From contig CADBCC010000017.1 in the NCBI GenBank assembly GCA_902793125.1, positions 1 through 61,816 on the forward strand: a DNA stretch of 61,816 nt, given 5' to 3'. Of the stretch, positions 9,263 to 17,414 are shown in pieces. The notes below the pieces were generated by a model. The model saw nothing but the letters and a program-made list of their open reading frames with translations. It did not search any database and had not been told where the DNA came from. This stretch comes from an uncultured Ruminococcus sp. (lineage in GTDB: Bacteria; Bacillota; Clostridia; Oscillospirales; Acutalibacteraceae). Numbering within the stretch: the first letter of the stretch is position 1; the number at the start of each line of letters is the position of its first letter. The translations under genes were made by a program, and so were the position numbers.

Positions 9263-10690
9263 ATGGAAGTAAAATACGTTAACCTTAAGGTTGATACAAG
9301 TAAATACAATCCTTCTAATCGTCGGCGTCCTTCAAAACCTTCGAGAAGAAATCGCGATTTCTTTTATAAAAAAAGAAGAAAAATTAACAAGCGTTTTCTC
9401 TTAGGTATAGCGGCAATCGCCCTATTCATCTTTTTAGTCGTTACAATCTGGAACGCTTTAACTCCGAAAGTTGCTCCTGTTGAGGAGCTTCAGGTCACTC
9501 AGACTTCTCAGGACACAGCCTCTCTTAAATGGAAAGGCGTCGAAGACGCGGACGGATACATAATATACAAAAAAACTTTCAGCGAAAGTGATTTTACAAA
9601 AGCGGATACAATTAAAAAAGCCGACACTTATACGGTAAAAAATCTTAAACCTTTAACAGACTATACTTTCTGCGTCACTTCCTATAAAAAGGGAGATAAT
9701 CCGCTCGAAAGCGAAAGACGTACGGTAGACGCAACCTCGCTGCCCGCGATCCCCGTTTTCAACGAGTGCGGTTCCAAAACCGCGGGAACTATTTCACTTT
9801 CATGGAAGTCGATCCCCGGCGCGGTAAACTATCAGGTTCAGTACGTTAAGGGCGACGATAAGAATTTTAAAAATGCCGTTACAAAATCTTATAAAGCAGC
9901 TAAGAACCTAAACGCTTCAATAACCGGTCTTGATAAATCAGGTCCCTACTGTCTCAGGATACGGGTTACCGCTTCTCATAACGACAAAAAGTTTAAGAGT
10001 CTGTGGAGCGAAGCAAGTACCATTTATATCGCTGAAAACTTTACGCTGAGAAGCGATATTGATCCCAACAAGCCGATGATCGCGCTTACTTTCGACGACG
10101 GTCCCGGATACAACAAAGCTTCAAACAATATTCTTGATACCCTCGAAAAGTACAACGCTAAAGCTACTTTCTTTATGGTTGGTAAAAACGCGGCGTCTCT
10201 TCCCGCCAACATAAAAAGAAAAGCGGCGCTCGGAATGGAGCTCGGCAACCACACCTGGAACCACGCTAATTACGGAAGCAGCGTTGAGCCGTCCGATATT
10301 AAAAAAGCTTCCAACGCTATTTATAATATCTGCGGACAGTATCCCACAGCTTTCCGTTCACCCGGCGGTATGACAACGGGAACAATAAAAGCAGAATGCA
10401 GAAAAGAAAAAATGCCTATTTATTACTGGACTGACGATACACAGGACTGGATGTCCAGAGACGCCGACAAGGTATACAACAGAGTTATAAACAACGCAAA
10501 AGACGGCGATATAATACTTATGCACGAAATATACAACTCAACAGCCGAAGCCGTTAAACGTATGGTGCCTAAGCTTCTGGAAAAAGGCTTCCAGCTCGTT
10601 ACTTGCAGAGAGCTTATGTACGCTAAAACAGGAAAAGCTCCTACTCCCGGAGTTGAATACTTCAGCCCCAATAAAATTAAATACGATTAA
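9263..10690 (+). CDS. Membrane-anchored polysaccharide deacetylase with two fibronectin type III domains
   Basis: The product is 475 aa. A basic N-terminus with one membrane helix (about 42-62) is followed by two FN3-like domains (about 70-160 and 165-255) and a C-terminal NodB deacetylase domain. The catalytic landmarks are TFDDGP (catalytic Asp, metal Asp) and the metal-binding pair in HTWNH; RSPGG and DTQDW match later NodB motifs. Such enzymes remove acetyl groups from peptidoglycan GlcNAc/MurNAc or other polysaccharides outside the cell. The ATG at 9263 has AGGA eight bases upstream; an in-frame TTG at 9242 and an ATG at 9254 are less likely starts. Confidence 0.9.
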   Translation: MEVKYVNLKVDTSKYNPSNRRRPSKPSRRNRDFFYKKRRKINKRFLLGIAAIALFIFLVVTIWNALTPKVAPVEELQVTQTSQDTASLKWKGVEDADGYIIYKKTFSESDFTKADTIKKADTYTVKNLKPLTDYTFCVTSYKKGDNPLESERRTVDATSLPAIPVFNECGSKTAGTISLSWKSIPGAVNYQVQYVKGDDKNFKNAVTKSYKAAKNLNASITGLDKSGPYCLRIRVTASHNDKKFKSLWSEASTIYIAENFTLRSDIDPNKPMIALTFDDGPGYNKASNNILDTLEKYNAKATFFMVGKNAASLPANIKRKAALGMELGNHTWNHANYGSSVEPSDIKKASNAIYNICGQYPTAFRSPGGMTTGTIKAECRKEKMPIYYWTDDTQDWMSRDADKVYNRVINNAKDGDIILMHEIYNSTAEAVKRMVPKLLEKGFQLVTCRELMYAKTGKAPTPGVEYFSPNKIKYD

Positions 10691-10695
10691 AAATC

Positions 10696-10728
10696 AAGTA
10701 CACCTTGCATTTCCAAGGTGTACTTTTT
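10696..10728 (+). terminator. Terminator of the deacetylase gene
   Basis: Perfect 12-bp stem AAGTACACCTTG / CAAGGTGTACTT with a 6-nt loop, followed by a T run. Confidence 0.85.
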
Positions 10729-10755
10729 ATATTAAGTTATCAGTATTATAAAAAG

Positions 10756-10783
10756 GGTCGAAAGCTGTTATCTGCTTTCGACC
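10756..10783 (-). terminator. Terminator of the CAP-domain gene
   Basis: Stem GGTCGAAAGC / GCTTTCGACC with an 8-nt loop just after the stop of the leftward gene. Confidence 0.75.
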
Positions 10784-10789
10784 GTAATT

Positions 10790-11914
10790 TTATTTTTTAA
10801 ACTTTTTTACTTTACTCCAGCTTGAATAATAAGTCTTTCCGCCTGTTTTCTTATAAGCTCTTACCTTAAAGTAATATGTTTTTTTGGATTTCAGTCCTTT
10901 AATTAATTTTGAAGCTTTAAGCCTGTTTACGGAAATCATTTTAACCTTTTTGGTAAAATCTTTATTTAGCGCGTAGCAAAGCTTAATTCCGCTGGAATGA
11001 GAAGTTGGCTTTTTCCAGTAAACGATAACTTTCTTCTTCGTCTTTTTTATTTTCGTTATATGCGTGGATTTCAAGAAAATATTATAGCTGTACGAAAAAG
11101 TTGTCTTCCTCAATTTATGTACTACCTGGAGTTTATAGGTTCCGCAGTTTGTGCTCTTTTTCGGCAGCAGGACGTCATAATACTTTTTCGGTACGATTCG
11201 TCCGTCCTTGTCTTTTACGGAAACCGAAGGAGCCCGGCGCTTTCCGTTATACTCAAAAGAAGTTTTCGAAAGCTTTACCGTTTTTATTTCGGGAGATTGT
11301 TCTATCTCGTATTCAAGCGCTTTGCTCGATGGAGCTTCTTTTCCGTCAGAGTAAGTAACCGTACTTTGCTTATTTTCGTCTAACGCTACGTTAACGTTAA
11401 CTGTACGAATTCCGGTTTCTTTGTAAGTTTGCTTAACATCCCCACAGGTAAAATTATGAATCCAATAGGTCATTCCGTTATCCGCGGTAAAAACGCCTAC
11501 TCCTACCCTTGTATAATCGCCCATCATATTTATTCTGTGCGATTCGGAGCCGTAGTATCCGTCGGTTGCTTCTCTCGGGTTAGTAAATCCCATAGCGATA
11601 TTTTCCGCGGCGCTGCTCTCCCATTGAATTGCCGTAGTCCAGGACTTACCGTTAGGCCTTGTATGGGAAAAACTTACGCTGCATTCCGCCGCCCTTATCA
11701 TAGCTGGTTCCGCAAGAGAAAAGTCATACTGCAATTTTTTCAGTCCGTTTTTAACACGGTATTCGTTTATATAGTTAAACACCTCGTTGGCGTAGTCAAA
11801 ATTAAACTTACCGTGGACTAAAACTCCGCTTTCGGCAAAGGCCGTAACTGTAAACACCGAAAGTAAAATCACAAGCGAAATTAAAACGGCAATAGTTTTT
11901 ATTAAATTTTTCAT
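10790..11914 (-). CDS. Secreted CAP (SCP/PR1-like) domain protein with C-terminal Ig/FN3-like domains
   Basis: The product is 374 aa. It has a cleavable signal peptide (about 1-28, ending AFA). The CAP domain (about 35-150) shows the hallmark 'YINEYRxxNGLxxL' start, 'FSHTRPNG', 'AENIAMG' and the late histidine of 'YWIHNFTCG'. The C-terminal half is Lys/Tyr-rich beta structure ending in a fibronectin III-like domain (about 290-374). Bacterial CAP proteins are secreted and mostly uncharacterised. The start 11914 is set by GGGAGG upstream; the longer frame has no SD. Confidence 0.88.
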   Translation of the reverse strand: MKNLIKTIAVLISLVILLSVFTVTAFAESGVLVHGKFNFDYANEVFNYINEYRVKNGLKKLQYDFSLAEPAMIRAAECSVSFSHTRPNGKSWTTAIQWESSAAENIAMGFTNPREATDGYYGSESHRINMMGDYTRVGVGVFTADNGMTYWIHNFTCGDVKQTYKETGIRTVNVNVALDENKQSTVTYSDGKEAPSSKALEYEIEQSPEIKTVKLSKTSFEYNGKRRAPSVSVKDKDGRIVPKKYYDVLLPKKSTNCGTYKLQVVHKLRKTTFSYSYNIFLKSTHITKIKKTKKKVIVYWKKPTSHSSGIKLCYALNKDFTKKVKMISVNRLKASKLIKGLKSKKTYYFKVRAYKKTGGKTYYSSWSKVKKFKK

Positions 11915-12000
11915 AAAGCCGTCCTCCCTTCGCTTTATATTATTTCTCAATATTATTATATACTATAATATGTATAAAATCAATACTCAAATTTAAAAAC

Positions 12001-12021
12001 AGTTGTATAGTTTACACAACT
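12001..12021. promoter_or_regulatory. Palindrome in the divergent CAP/TetR intergenic region
   Basis: AGTTGT and ACAACT flank a nearly symmetric centre, giving a 21-bp imperfect palindrome. Its half-site (GTTGTATA) resembles the half-site GTTGCATA of the operator-like palindrome at 12101-12124. It could be a second binding site for the TetR-family regulator next door, or a site controlling the CAP gene. Function is inferred. Confidence 0.4.
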
Positions 12022-12064
12022 AAGAGCCGATTTTTAAAAATTTTCGGAAATTTTGTCAAAACTA

Positions 12065-12093
12065 TTGACAAAAATAAATTAAAACCCTATAAT
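12065..12093 (+). promoter_or_regulatory. Consensus promoter of the TetR operon
   Basis: Perfect TTGACA (12065-12070), 17-bp spacer, perfect TATAAT (12088-12093). An unregulated promoter this strong would be costly, which fits repression by the palindrome just downstream. Confidence 0.8.
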
Positions 12094-12100
12094 AACATTA

Positions 12101-12124
12101 GTTGCATAACATATGTTGCGTAAC
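12101..12124 (+). promoter_or_regulatory. Palindromic operator candidate at the transcription start
   Basis: A 24-bp palindrome with 9 of 12 symmetric pairs matching, centred on AACATATGTT with outer arms GTT...AAC. It starts 7 bp after the -10 box, so it covers +1 and the early transcribed region, 20 bp ahead of the TetR start codon. This position is typical for autorepression by a TetR dimer. Inferred from geometry only. Confidence 0.65.
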
Positions 12125-12143
12125 GAACGAAAGGATGTTATAT

Positions 12144-12767
12144 ATGCCGCCGAAAGTTAAGTTTCAAAAAGAAGAAATAGTAAATGCCGCCGTAGAGATT
12201 ACGCGTAAAAAAGGTATTGACGCGCTGACAGCGAGGGAGCTCGCCTCAAAGCTCGGGGTATCAACAAGACCTATATTCACCTACTTTGATACCATGGACG
12301 AGCTGAAAGAAGAAGTTTACGCTTTTTCTAAAGAGCTTTATCAAAAATACATAGAGGAAGGCCTTAAAGCGCCTATCCCCAACTTAGGAGTCGGAAAACA
12401 GTTTTTGCGATTCGCAAAAGATGAACCCGAGCTGTACAAGCTTTTGTACCTGAACAACACCGTCGGAGAATCGGGCGGAGCTATTGACGCTTTAAAAATA
12501 TCGCAGAATTTGGTTCGCTCCTCGGTTATGCGCACTTACAATATGGACGCCGAAACCGCTGATAAATATTTCCGCGACCTCTGGCTTGTAGCGCACAGCT
12601 TCACAACGCTGATTGTTATGGGCGAGTGTCCCTATACGGATGAGGAAATAAGCAAAATTTTTATCGAGTTCAGCATTTCAATTGTAAAGGCGTATAAGGA
12701 AATCCCCGGACTTCCCGAGGGCAATTTCGACAGGGACAAAATTTTTACAGAGCTGGTTAAAAAATAA
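12144..12767 (+). CDS. TetR/AcrR-family transcriptional regulator
   Basis: The product is 207 aa. The N-terminal helix-turn-helix (about 10-55) has the family pattern: 'IVNAAVEITRKKGIDALTAR', the LASKLGVSTR recognition region and 'FTYFDTMDEL'. The C-terminal all-helical part would bind the inducer and dimerise; ligand unknown. The start 12144 is chosen because AAAGGATG precedes it and the upstream in-frame TTG at 12102 would fall inside the operator. It is the first gene of a ten-gene operon with a consensus promoter and an operator-like palindrome. Confidence 0.9.
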   Translation: MPPKVKFQKEEIVNAAVEITRKKGIDALTARELASKLGVSTRPIFTYFDTMDELKEEVYAFSKELYQKYIEEGLKAPIPNLGVGKQFLRFAKDEPELYKLLYLNNTVGESGGAIDALKISQNLVRSSVMRTYNMDAETADKYFRDLWLVAHSFTTLIVMGECPYTDEEISKIFIEFSISIVKAYKEIPGLPEGNFDRDKIFTELVKK

Positions 12768-12795
12768 ACGGTGAAAAGTTATACAAAAAAAACGA

Positions 12796-13830
12796 ATGAT
12801 TAACGCTGCTAATATACTTACGGGGCTGCGGATTGTTTTTAGTTTTGCTTTACTTTTTTATCCCGCGTTATCTCCTGTGTTCTGCGTATTATATACAGCG
12901 GCGGGTATTACCGATATGATTGACGGAACAGTTGCCGAAAAAACGAATACCGAAAGTGTTTTCGGCGCAAGATTCGATACCGCGGCAGATTTTATTTTTG
13001 TTATAGTTTGTTTGTTTAAATTGATACCTATTCTGAATATACCTGTTTGGATTTATTTATGGATTATGGTAATCGCCGTTATAAAAGTATTCAATATCGT
13101 TTTAGGTATTATAATAAGAAAAAAGATAGTTGCCGTACATTCGGTAATGAATAAAATAACAGGTTTATTGCTGTTTCTTTTGCCCCTGACTTTATCGTTT
13201 ATTAATCTAAGCTACAGCGCGGCGGTCGTGTGCGCAACAGCAACATTCGCCGCAATACAGGAAGGACATTTTTATCAAAACAGGGAGAGTAAAATGATTA
13301 TAAAAACAGAAAGACTCATTCTCCGCCCGTGGGACGAATCGGACGCGGAGAGCTTATACAAATACGCTAAAAAACCCGAAGTCGGTCCGATTGCGGGCTG
13401 GCCTGTACATACAAGCGTAGAAAACAGCCTTGATATTATCAAGAATGTATTGTCTAAGGAGGAAAACTACGCGGTATGTCTTAAAGAAGACAACGCCGCA
13501 ATAGGAAGCATCGGGTTAATCCCGCCCGCTCAGTCGCACACCGAAATTAAAGATACAGAACTGGAAATCGGTTTCTGGATCGGCAAACCGTTCTGGGGCA
13601 ACGGATATATCCCCGAGGCGGTAAGAGCGCTGCAAAAACACGCTTTTGAAGATTTAGGCTGTACGGCTTTATGGTGCGGATATTACGACGGCAACGTAAA
13701 ATCAAAACGCTGTCAGGAAAAATGCGGGTTTGTTTATCATCACACCGAAGAAAACAAGCCCTGTGCTTTAATGGGAGATATAAGAACGGAACATTTTACC
13801 CGAATCACAAAGGAAGAGTGGTTAAAATGA
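12796..13830 (+). CDS. Fusion: CDP-alcohol phosphatidyltransferase + GNAT N-acetyltransferase
   Basis: The product is 344 aa. Residues 1-166 are a polytopic CDP-alcohol phosphatidyltransferase, which swaps CMP for an alcohol in phospholipid synthesis. It shows the DxxDG...GxxxDxxxD metal-binding motif (DMIDG and GARFDTAAD). The usual AR after DGxx is AE here. Residues 167-344 are a RimJ/RimL-type GNAT domain starting MIIKTERLILRPW, with 'GFWIGKPFWGNGYIPEA' as the acetyl-CoA region. At the junction, ATG 13294 is preceded by GGGAGAG, so a separate GNAT could also start there. The first domain ends close to where stand-alone relatives stop. The two genes appear joined by loss of a stop codon. 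The next gene overlaps it by ATGA. Confidence 0.85.
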   Translation: MINAANILTGLRIVFSFALLFYPALSPVFCVLYTAAGITDMIDGTVAEKTNTESVFGARFDTAADFIFVIVCLFKLIPILNIPVWIYLWIMVIAVIKVFNIVLGIIIRKKIVAVHSVMNKITGLLLFLLPLTLSFINLSYSAAVVCATATFAAIQEGHFYQNRESKMIIKTERLILRPWDESDAESLYKYAKKPEVGPIAGWPVHTSVENSLDIIKNVLSKEENYAVCLKEDNAAIGSIGLIPPAQSHTEIKDTELEIGFWIGKPFWGNGYIPEAVRALQKHAFEDLGCTALWCGYYDGNVKSKRCQEKCGFVYHHTEENKPCALMGDIRTEHFTRITKEEWLK

Positions 13831-14516
13831 AAACAGTAATTATACACGGTCAAAACCATAGGGGTTCGACCTATCATATCGCGCGTCAGGTTGCGGATAA
13901 AATCGGCGGAGATATTACGGAGTTCTTTTTGCCGAAGGATTTCGGAGAATTCTGCTCAGGGTGTACAACCTGCTTTATGAAGGACGAAAAGAAATGCCCT
14001 CATTTTGAAAAGCTTAGTCCCATTACGGAAGCTATAGACGACGCGGACGTTATTATACTCGCAAGCCCCGTATACGTGTATCACGCCACAGGCGCTATGA
14101 AGGCGTTTTTAGACCATTACGGCTACAGATGGATGGTTCACCGTCCCGAGGAGAGAATGTTTAAAAAGCAGGGCGTATGTATTTCAACCGCCGCGGGAGC
14201 GGGTATGAAAAGCACCAATAAAGATATGGCTGACAGCCTGTTTTTCTGGGGTGTCGCTAAAATTTACAAATTCGGTATAGGAGTCGCGGCGACAGAATGG
14301 AAAAGCGTTCCCGAAAAAAAGAAAAATAAAATCAAAAAAGCAACGGACTCAATCGCCGAAAAGATTATTAAAAACAACGGCAAAGTTAAACCCGGATTAA
14401 AAACAAAAGGTTTTTTCTTTTTAATGCGTATGATTCAGAAAAAAGGCTGGAACGAAAAAGACATAAATTACTGGAAAGAAAAAGGCTGGGATAAAAAATC
14501 CCGCCCATGGAAGTAG
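13827..14516 (+). CDS. Flavodoxin-family NAD(P)H-dependent reductase (first of three)
   Basis: The product is 229 aa. A flavodoxin-like fold starts with VIIHGQNHRGSTYHIA (FMN phosphate loop) and has a CSGCTTCF cysteine pair, ASPVYVYHATGAMKAFLDH and the 'DDADVII' strand. The C-terminal extension is rich in Lys and Trp. Members reduce quinones, nitro- or azo-compounds, or act as iron-sulfur flavoproteins; this one has CxxC plus a further Cys but no clear 4Fe-4S pattern. The start codon overlaps the previous stop (ATGA), with AAAGGAAGAG as SD, so translation is coupled. Confidence 0.85.
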   Translation: MKTVIIHGQNHRGSTYHIARQVADKIGGDITEFFLPKDFGEFCSGCTTCFMKDEKKCPHFEKLSPITEAIDDADVIILASPVYVYHATGAMKAFLDHYGYRWMVHRPEERMFKKQGVCISTAAGAGMKSTNKDMADSLFFWGVAKIYKFGIGVAATEWKSVPEKKKNKIKKATDSIAEKIIKNNGKVKPGLKTKGFFFLMRMIQKKGWNEKDINYWKEKGWDKKSRPWK

Positions 14517-14522
14517 GTTATT

Positions 14523-14963
14523 ATGGATAACAACATAAAAATAAAAGAAGAAAGAATCTCCGCGGAGGAATATATCGACTTTTTAAAGCGGACGGATTTA
14601 GGCTCGCAGTATCCGAAAGAAAGATTTAACGAGCGTATTAAAAAACTCGTAAAAAACGTAAACATAAGCCTTGTCGCCAGAAACGAGGATGGCGTCGCGG
14701 TAGGCCTGCTTTTCGGCTTAACCGATTTTGCCTACTGGCTTTACATAACCGACTTAGGCGTTGACAGAGCTTATGTACGACGCGGGATAGGAATGGAGCT
14801 TATGAAAACTGCCCACGAAATCGCCGGCGGAGAAAAGGATATTGCCGTATATCTTATCGCTAACGAAAACGCCATACCGTTTTATCAGAAATTCGGTATG
14901 AAAAAGGCGGAGGACGTAATGCAGTATTTTAAAATAGAATGGACGGACTTTACCGTTAAATAA
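14523..14963 (+). CDS. GNAT-family N-acetyltransferase
   Basis: The product is 146 aa, about one GNAT domain. The acetyl-CoA pyrophosphate loop is visible as VRRGIGMEL after the 'DLGVDRAYVRRGIG' strand, followed by 'IANENAIPFYQKFGM', a standard C-terminal GNAT motif. Substrate unknown. It starts 6 bp after the flavodoxin-type gene and ends 12 bp before the next one, inside the TetR operon. Confidence 0.88.
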   Translation: MDNNIKIKEERISAEEYIDFLKRTDLGSQYPKERFNERIKKLVKNVNISLVARNEDGVAVGLLFGLTDFAYWLYITDLGVDRAYVRRGIGMELMKTAHEIAGGEKDIAVYLIANENAIPFYQKFGMKKAEDVMQYFKIEWTDFTVK

Positions 14964-14975
14964 GGAGGAATAACA

Positions 14976-15536
14976 ATGAAAACACTTAAAACAATACAGA
15001 CATTATCAAAAATCGGAAAAATCATATGCAAAATTATTTTTATCTTTTGTATAGTCGGCTTCGCCGGCTGTATTGCCGGAATAATCTCACTCGCGTGTAT
15101 TCCCGAGGGATTAAAACTCGGCGGTACTACAATAAAAGGGCTTATCGAAACGTCGCCGAAAGCAAATCTCGGTACATATTATACCGCTATGGCGGCAGGC
15201 GCGGTAATCTGCGCGGGCGAAGCGGTGCTCTGCAAAATCGCGGAGCGTTACTTTAAACACGAGCTTGAAGCGGGAACTCCGTTTACATTCGAGGGCGCTA
15301 AAGAACTTATGCGTCTCGGTATCTGTACAATTTGTATCCCTCTCGCAACAGTGATTGTATCGGGAATTATTTACGGTATAATGAGCAGTTTCTTCAGCGG
15401 AGTAAACGAACTTAATTTAGGCAATTCCGTTTCGATAGGTCTCGGAATAATGTTTATAATAACGAGCCTGCTCTGCCGTCACGGCGCGGAAGTATCGCAG
15501 AAAAACGAGGTTACTGACGATGAACAGGATAAATAA
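14976..15536 (+). CDS. Four-helix integral membrane protein (possible DUF2975-like)
   Basis: The product is 186 aa with membrane segments near 17-40, 62-82, 110-138 and 148-165. The cytoplasmic part has the sequence 'FKHELEAGTPFTFEGAKELMRLG', which I associate with DUF2975-type proteins of Firmicutes; that family call is from memory and tentative. A strong SD (AAGGAGG) precedes the ATG. The 3' end overlaps the PAP2-like gene by 17 nt, so the two are coupled. Confidence 0.7.
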   Translation: MKTLKTIQTLSKIGKIICKIIFIFCIVGFAGCIAGIISLACIPEGLKLGGTTIKGLIETSPKANLGTYYTAMAAGAVICAGEAVLCKIAERYFKHELEAGTPFTFEGAKELMRLGICTICIPLATVIVSGIIYGIMSSFFSGVNELNLGNSVSIGLGIMFIITSLLCRHGAEVSQKNEVTDDEQDK

Positions 15537-16224
15537 CAGAAAAACGGGGCTAATCGCCGGAGTGATTTTACTTTTAGGTTTTGTACTCTTTACCTTTCTC
15601 GTTATATATTTTGACGTTCAGCCTGTCGGCCAAAAAGGAACAAATATCGGATTTTCTACCGTAAACACCCGGTTCCATCAGTTAACAGGCTCAAATATGA
15701 CTCTCTACACCATAACCGACTGGCTCGGGATTGTACCGATTCTTATCTGTATGTGTTTCGGCGTACTCGGATTGGTTCAGCTGATTAAAAGAAGAAGTCT
15801 CTTAAAGGTTGATATAGATATAATCCTTTTAGGCGTTTACTATATTATCGTAATTTTAGGCTACCTGATTTTTGAGATGATTCCGATTAACTACAGACCT
15901 ATACCGATTGACGGGTATATGGAAGCCTCCTACCCTTCATCCACAACCCTTTTAGTGCTGAGCGTTATGCCGACATTAAAATTTCAGATTGACAGAAGAG
16001 CAAAGAATAAAACCGTAAAGGGAATAACAACCGCTTTTGTGGTATTATTCTCGGCGTTTATGGTAATCGGAAGACTAATTTCGGGAGTGCATTGGCTTAC
16101 GGATATTATAGGCTCTGTTATATTAAGCGCAGGTGTTTATTTATTATATCAGTCATCGGTATTGTTAATTGAATTTAAAAAGGAGAAAAGAAATGAAAAT
16201 ACTCGTATTGAACGGAAGTCCTAA
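15520..16224 (+). CDS. PAP2-superfamily membrane phosphatase-like protein
   Basis: The product is 234 aa with about six membrane segments. The phosphatidic acid phosphatase type 2 motifs appear in order: RP in 'NYRPIPID', PSST in place of the usual PSGH, and GRLISGVHWLTD for SRxxxxxHxxxD. The motif-2 histidine is replaced by Thr, and the motif-3 Ser by Gly, while the catalytic His and the following Asp of motif 3 remain. Reduced or altered phosphatase activity is possible; similar PSST variants seem common in Clostridia, so this may be a subfamily trait. It is translationally coupled on both sides. Confidence 0.8.
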   Translation: MNRINNRKTGLIAGVILLLGFVLFTFLVIYFDVQPVGQKGTNIGFSTVNTRFHQLTGSNMTLYTITDWLGIVPILICMCFGVLGLVQLIKRRSLLKVDIDIILLGVYYIIVILGYLIFEMIPINYRPIPIDGYMEASYPSSTTLLVLSVMPTLKFQIDRRAKNKTVKGITTAFVVLFSAFMVIGRLISGVHWLTDIIGSVILSAGVYLLYQSSVLLIEFKKEKRNENTRIERKS

Positions 16225-16879
16225 AAAAGATAAAAGCGATACAATGCATATTACCCGCGCTTTTATCGAGGGTATGAATGAAGTTGAGTCTAACGACGTA
16301 CATATTATTGATATAATTGATAAACAAATCGAATACTGCGCGGGCTGTTTTTCCTGTATGAGAAACGGCGGAAAATGCATACACAACGACGATATGCGCG
16401 CTCTGCTCGAGGAAATCCTGCAAAGCAACCTGCTTATATTCAGCTATCCGCTTTACTGCTACGGTATGCCCGCTCCGCTTAAAGCGTTTATGGACCGTAC
16501 TCTGCCGCTTTCGAGTATGGCGATGCACAAGGTCGGCGACAGATATGAGCACATCGGTCAGGCTGACTTTTCAAAACTGAAATATCTTATGATTTGCGGC
16601 TGCGGATTCCCGAACAGCAAGCACAACTTCGAACCCGCTGTAGCGCAGTTTAAAAACTGTTTCCCTAATAACCACACAACTATTACAGTACCCGAAAGCC
16701 CGATGTTCAACTCTCCCGAAGCGGCTGTAGTAACCGCGCCGAGGCTGGAGCTTGTTAAAAAAGCGGGTAAACAGTACGCCGAAACAGGCAGAATCAGCGA
16801 GGAATTAATGGCGGAAATCTGTTCGCCTATGATTCCCGAACAGCAGTACGCGGAAATAGTAAATTCAACCGTGAAATAA
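16193..16879 (+). CDS. Flavodoxin-family NAD(P)H-dependent oxidoreductase (second of three)
   Basis: The product is 228 aa. It begins MKILVLNGSPKKDKSDTMHI, the FMN phosphate-binding loop. It has the cysteine motif CAGCFSCMRNGGKC and 'SYPLYCYGMPAPLKAFMDRT', typical of iron-sulfur flavoprotein/NADPH-dependent FMN reductase relatives. The start at 16193 lies inside the preceding PAP2-like gene, a 32-nt overlap, and is preceded by AAAAAGGAG within that gene. Likely a soluble two-electron reductase. Confidence 0.87.
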   Translation: MKILVLNGSPKKDKSDTMHITRAFIEGMNEVESNDVHIIDIIDKQIEYCAGCFSCMRNGGKCIHNDDMRALLEEILQSNLLIFSYPLYCYGMPAPLKAFMDRTLPLSSMAMHKVGDRYEHIGQADFSKLKYLMICGCGFPNSKHNFEPAVAQFKNCFPNNHTTITVPESPMFNSPEAAVVTAPRLELVKKAGKQYAETGRISEELMAEICSPMIPEQQYAEIVNSTVK

Positions 16880-16880
16880 A

Positions 16881-17414
16881 ATGAGTAAAATATTAATTCT
16901 TAACGGCAGTCCTCGTAAAAACGGAAACACATATAACCTTGCCCTTTCATTCGCAAAGGGCGCCGAAAAAAATAACGACGTCGAAATTATTTCAATCCGA
17001 GATTATAATATCAATCCGTGCGTCGGATGTAACCGATGCTTTGAAAACGACGGCAACGCTTGTGTGCAAAACGATGATATGAATTTAATTTACGAAAAAA
17101 TGAAAGAAGCGGATATTGTTGTAATCGCCTCACCCGTGTATTTTTACGGCATAAGCGCACAGCTTAAAGCGCTTGTGGACAGGTTTCATACACCGATGCG
17201 AAACAGTTTTAAGACTAAAAAGCTCGGCTTATTGCTTGTCGGCGCGGCTAAGATTCCCGAGCTCTTCGACTCAATTATCACGCAATATGAGCTCGTACTT
17301 AAATTTTTTAAACTCGACGATATAGGAAGAGTTCTTGTAAGCGGAGTAAGGGAAACAAGTGATTTAAGCGAAAATGATTCAACTCGGGCATATGAACTTG
17401 GTGCGAAACTTTGA
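16881..17414 (+). CDS. Flavodoxin-family NAD(P)H-dependent oxidoreductase (third of three)
   Basis: The product is 177 aa. It starts with the ILNGSPRKNGNTYNLA loop, followed by CVGCNRCFENDGNAC and 'ASPVYFYGISAQLKALVDRF'. It is shorter than the previous gene product but has the same layout and is probably a divergent paralogue. It starts one base after the previous stop codon and overlaps the YjdF-family start by 4 nt. Confidence 0.87.
   Translation: MSKILILNGSPRKNGNTYNLALSFAKGAEKNNDVEIISIRDYNINPCVGCNRCFENDGNACVQNDDMNLIYEKMKEADIVVIASPVYFYGISAQLKALVDRFHTPMRNSFKTKKLGLLLVGAAKIPELFDSIITQYELVLKFFKLDDIGRVLVSGVRETSDLSENDSTRAYELGAKL

Noticed and set aside
17300-17411. yjdF (azaaromatic) riboswitch ahead of the YjdF-family gene
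   Set aside because: The gene overlaps its upstream neighbour by 4 nt, so there is no leader for a riboswitch.
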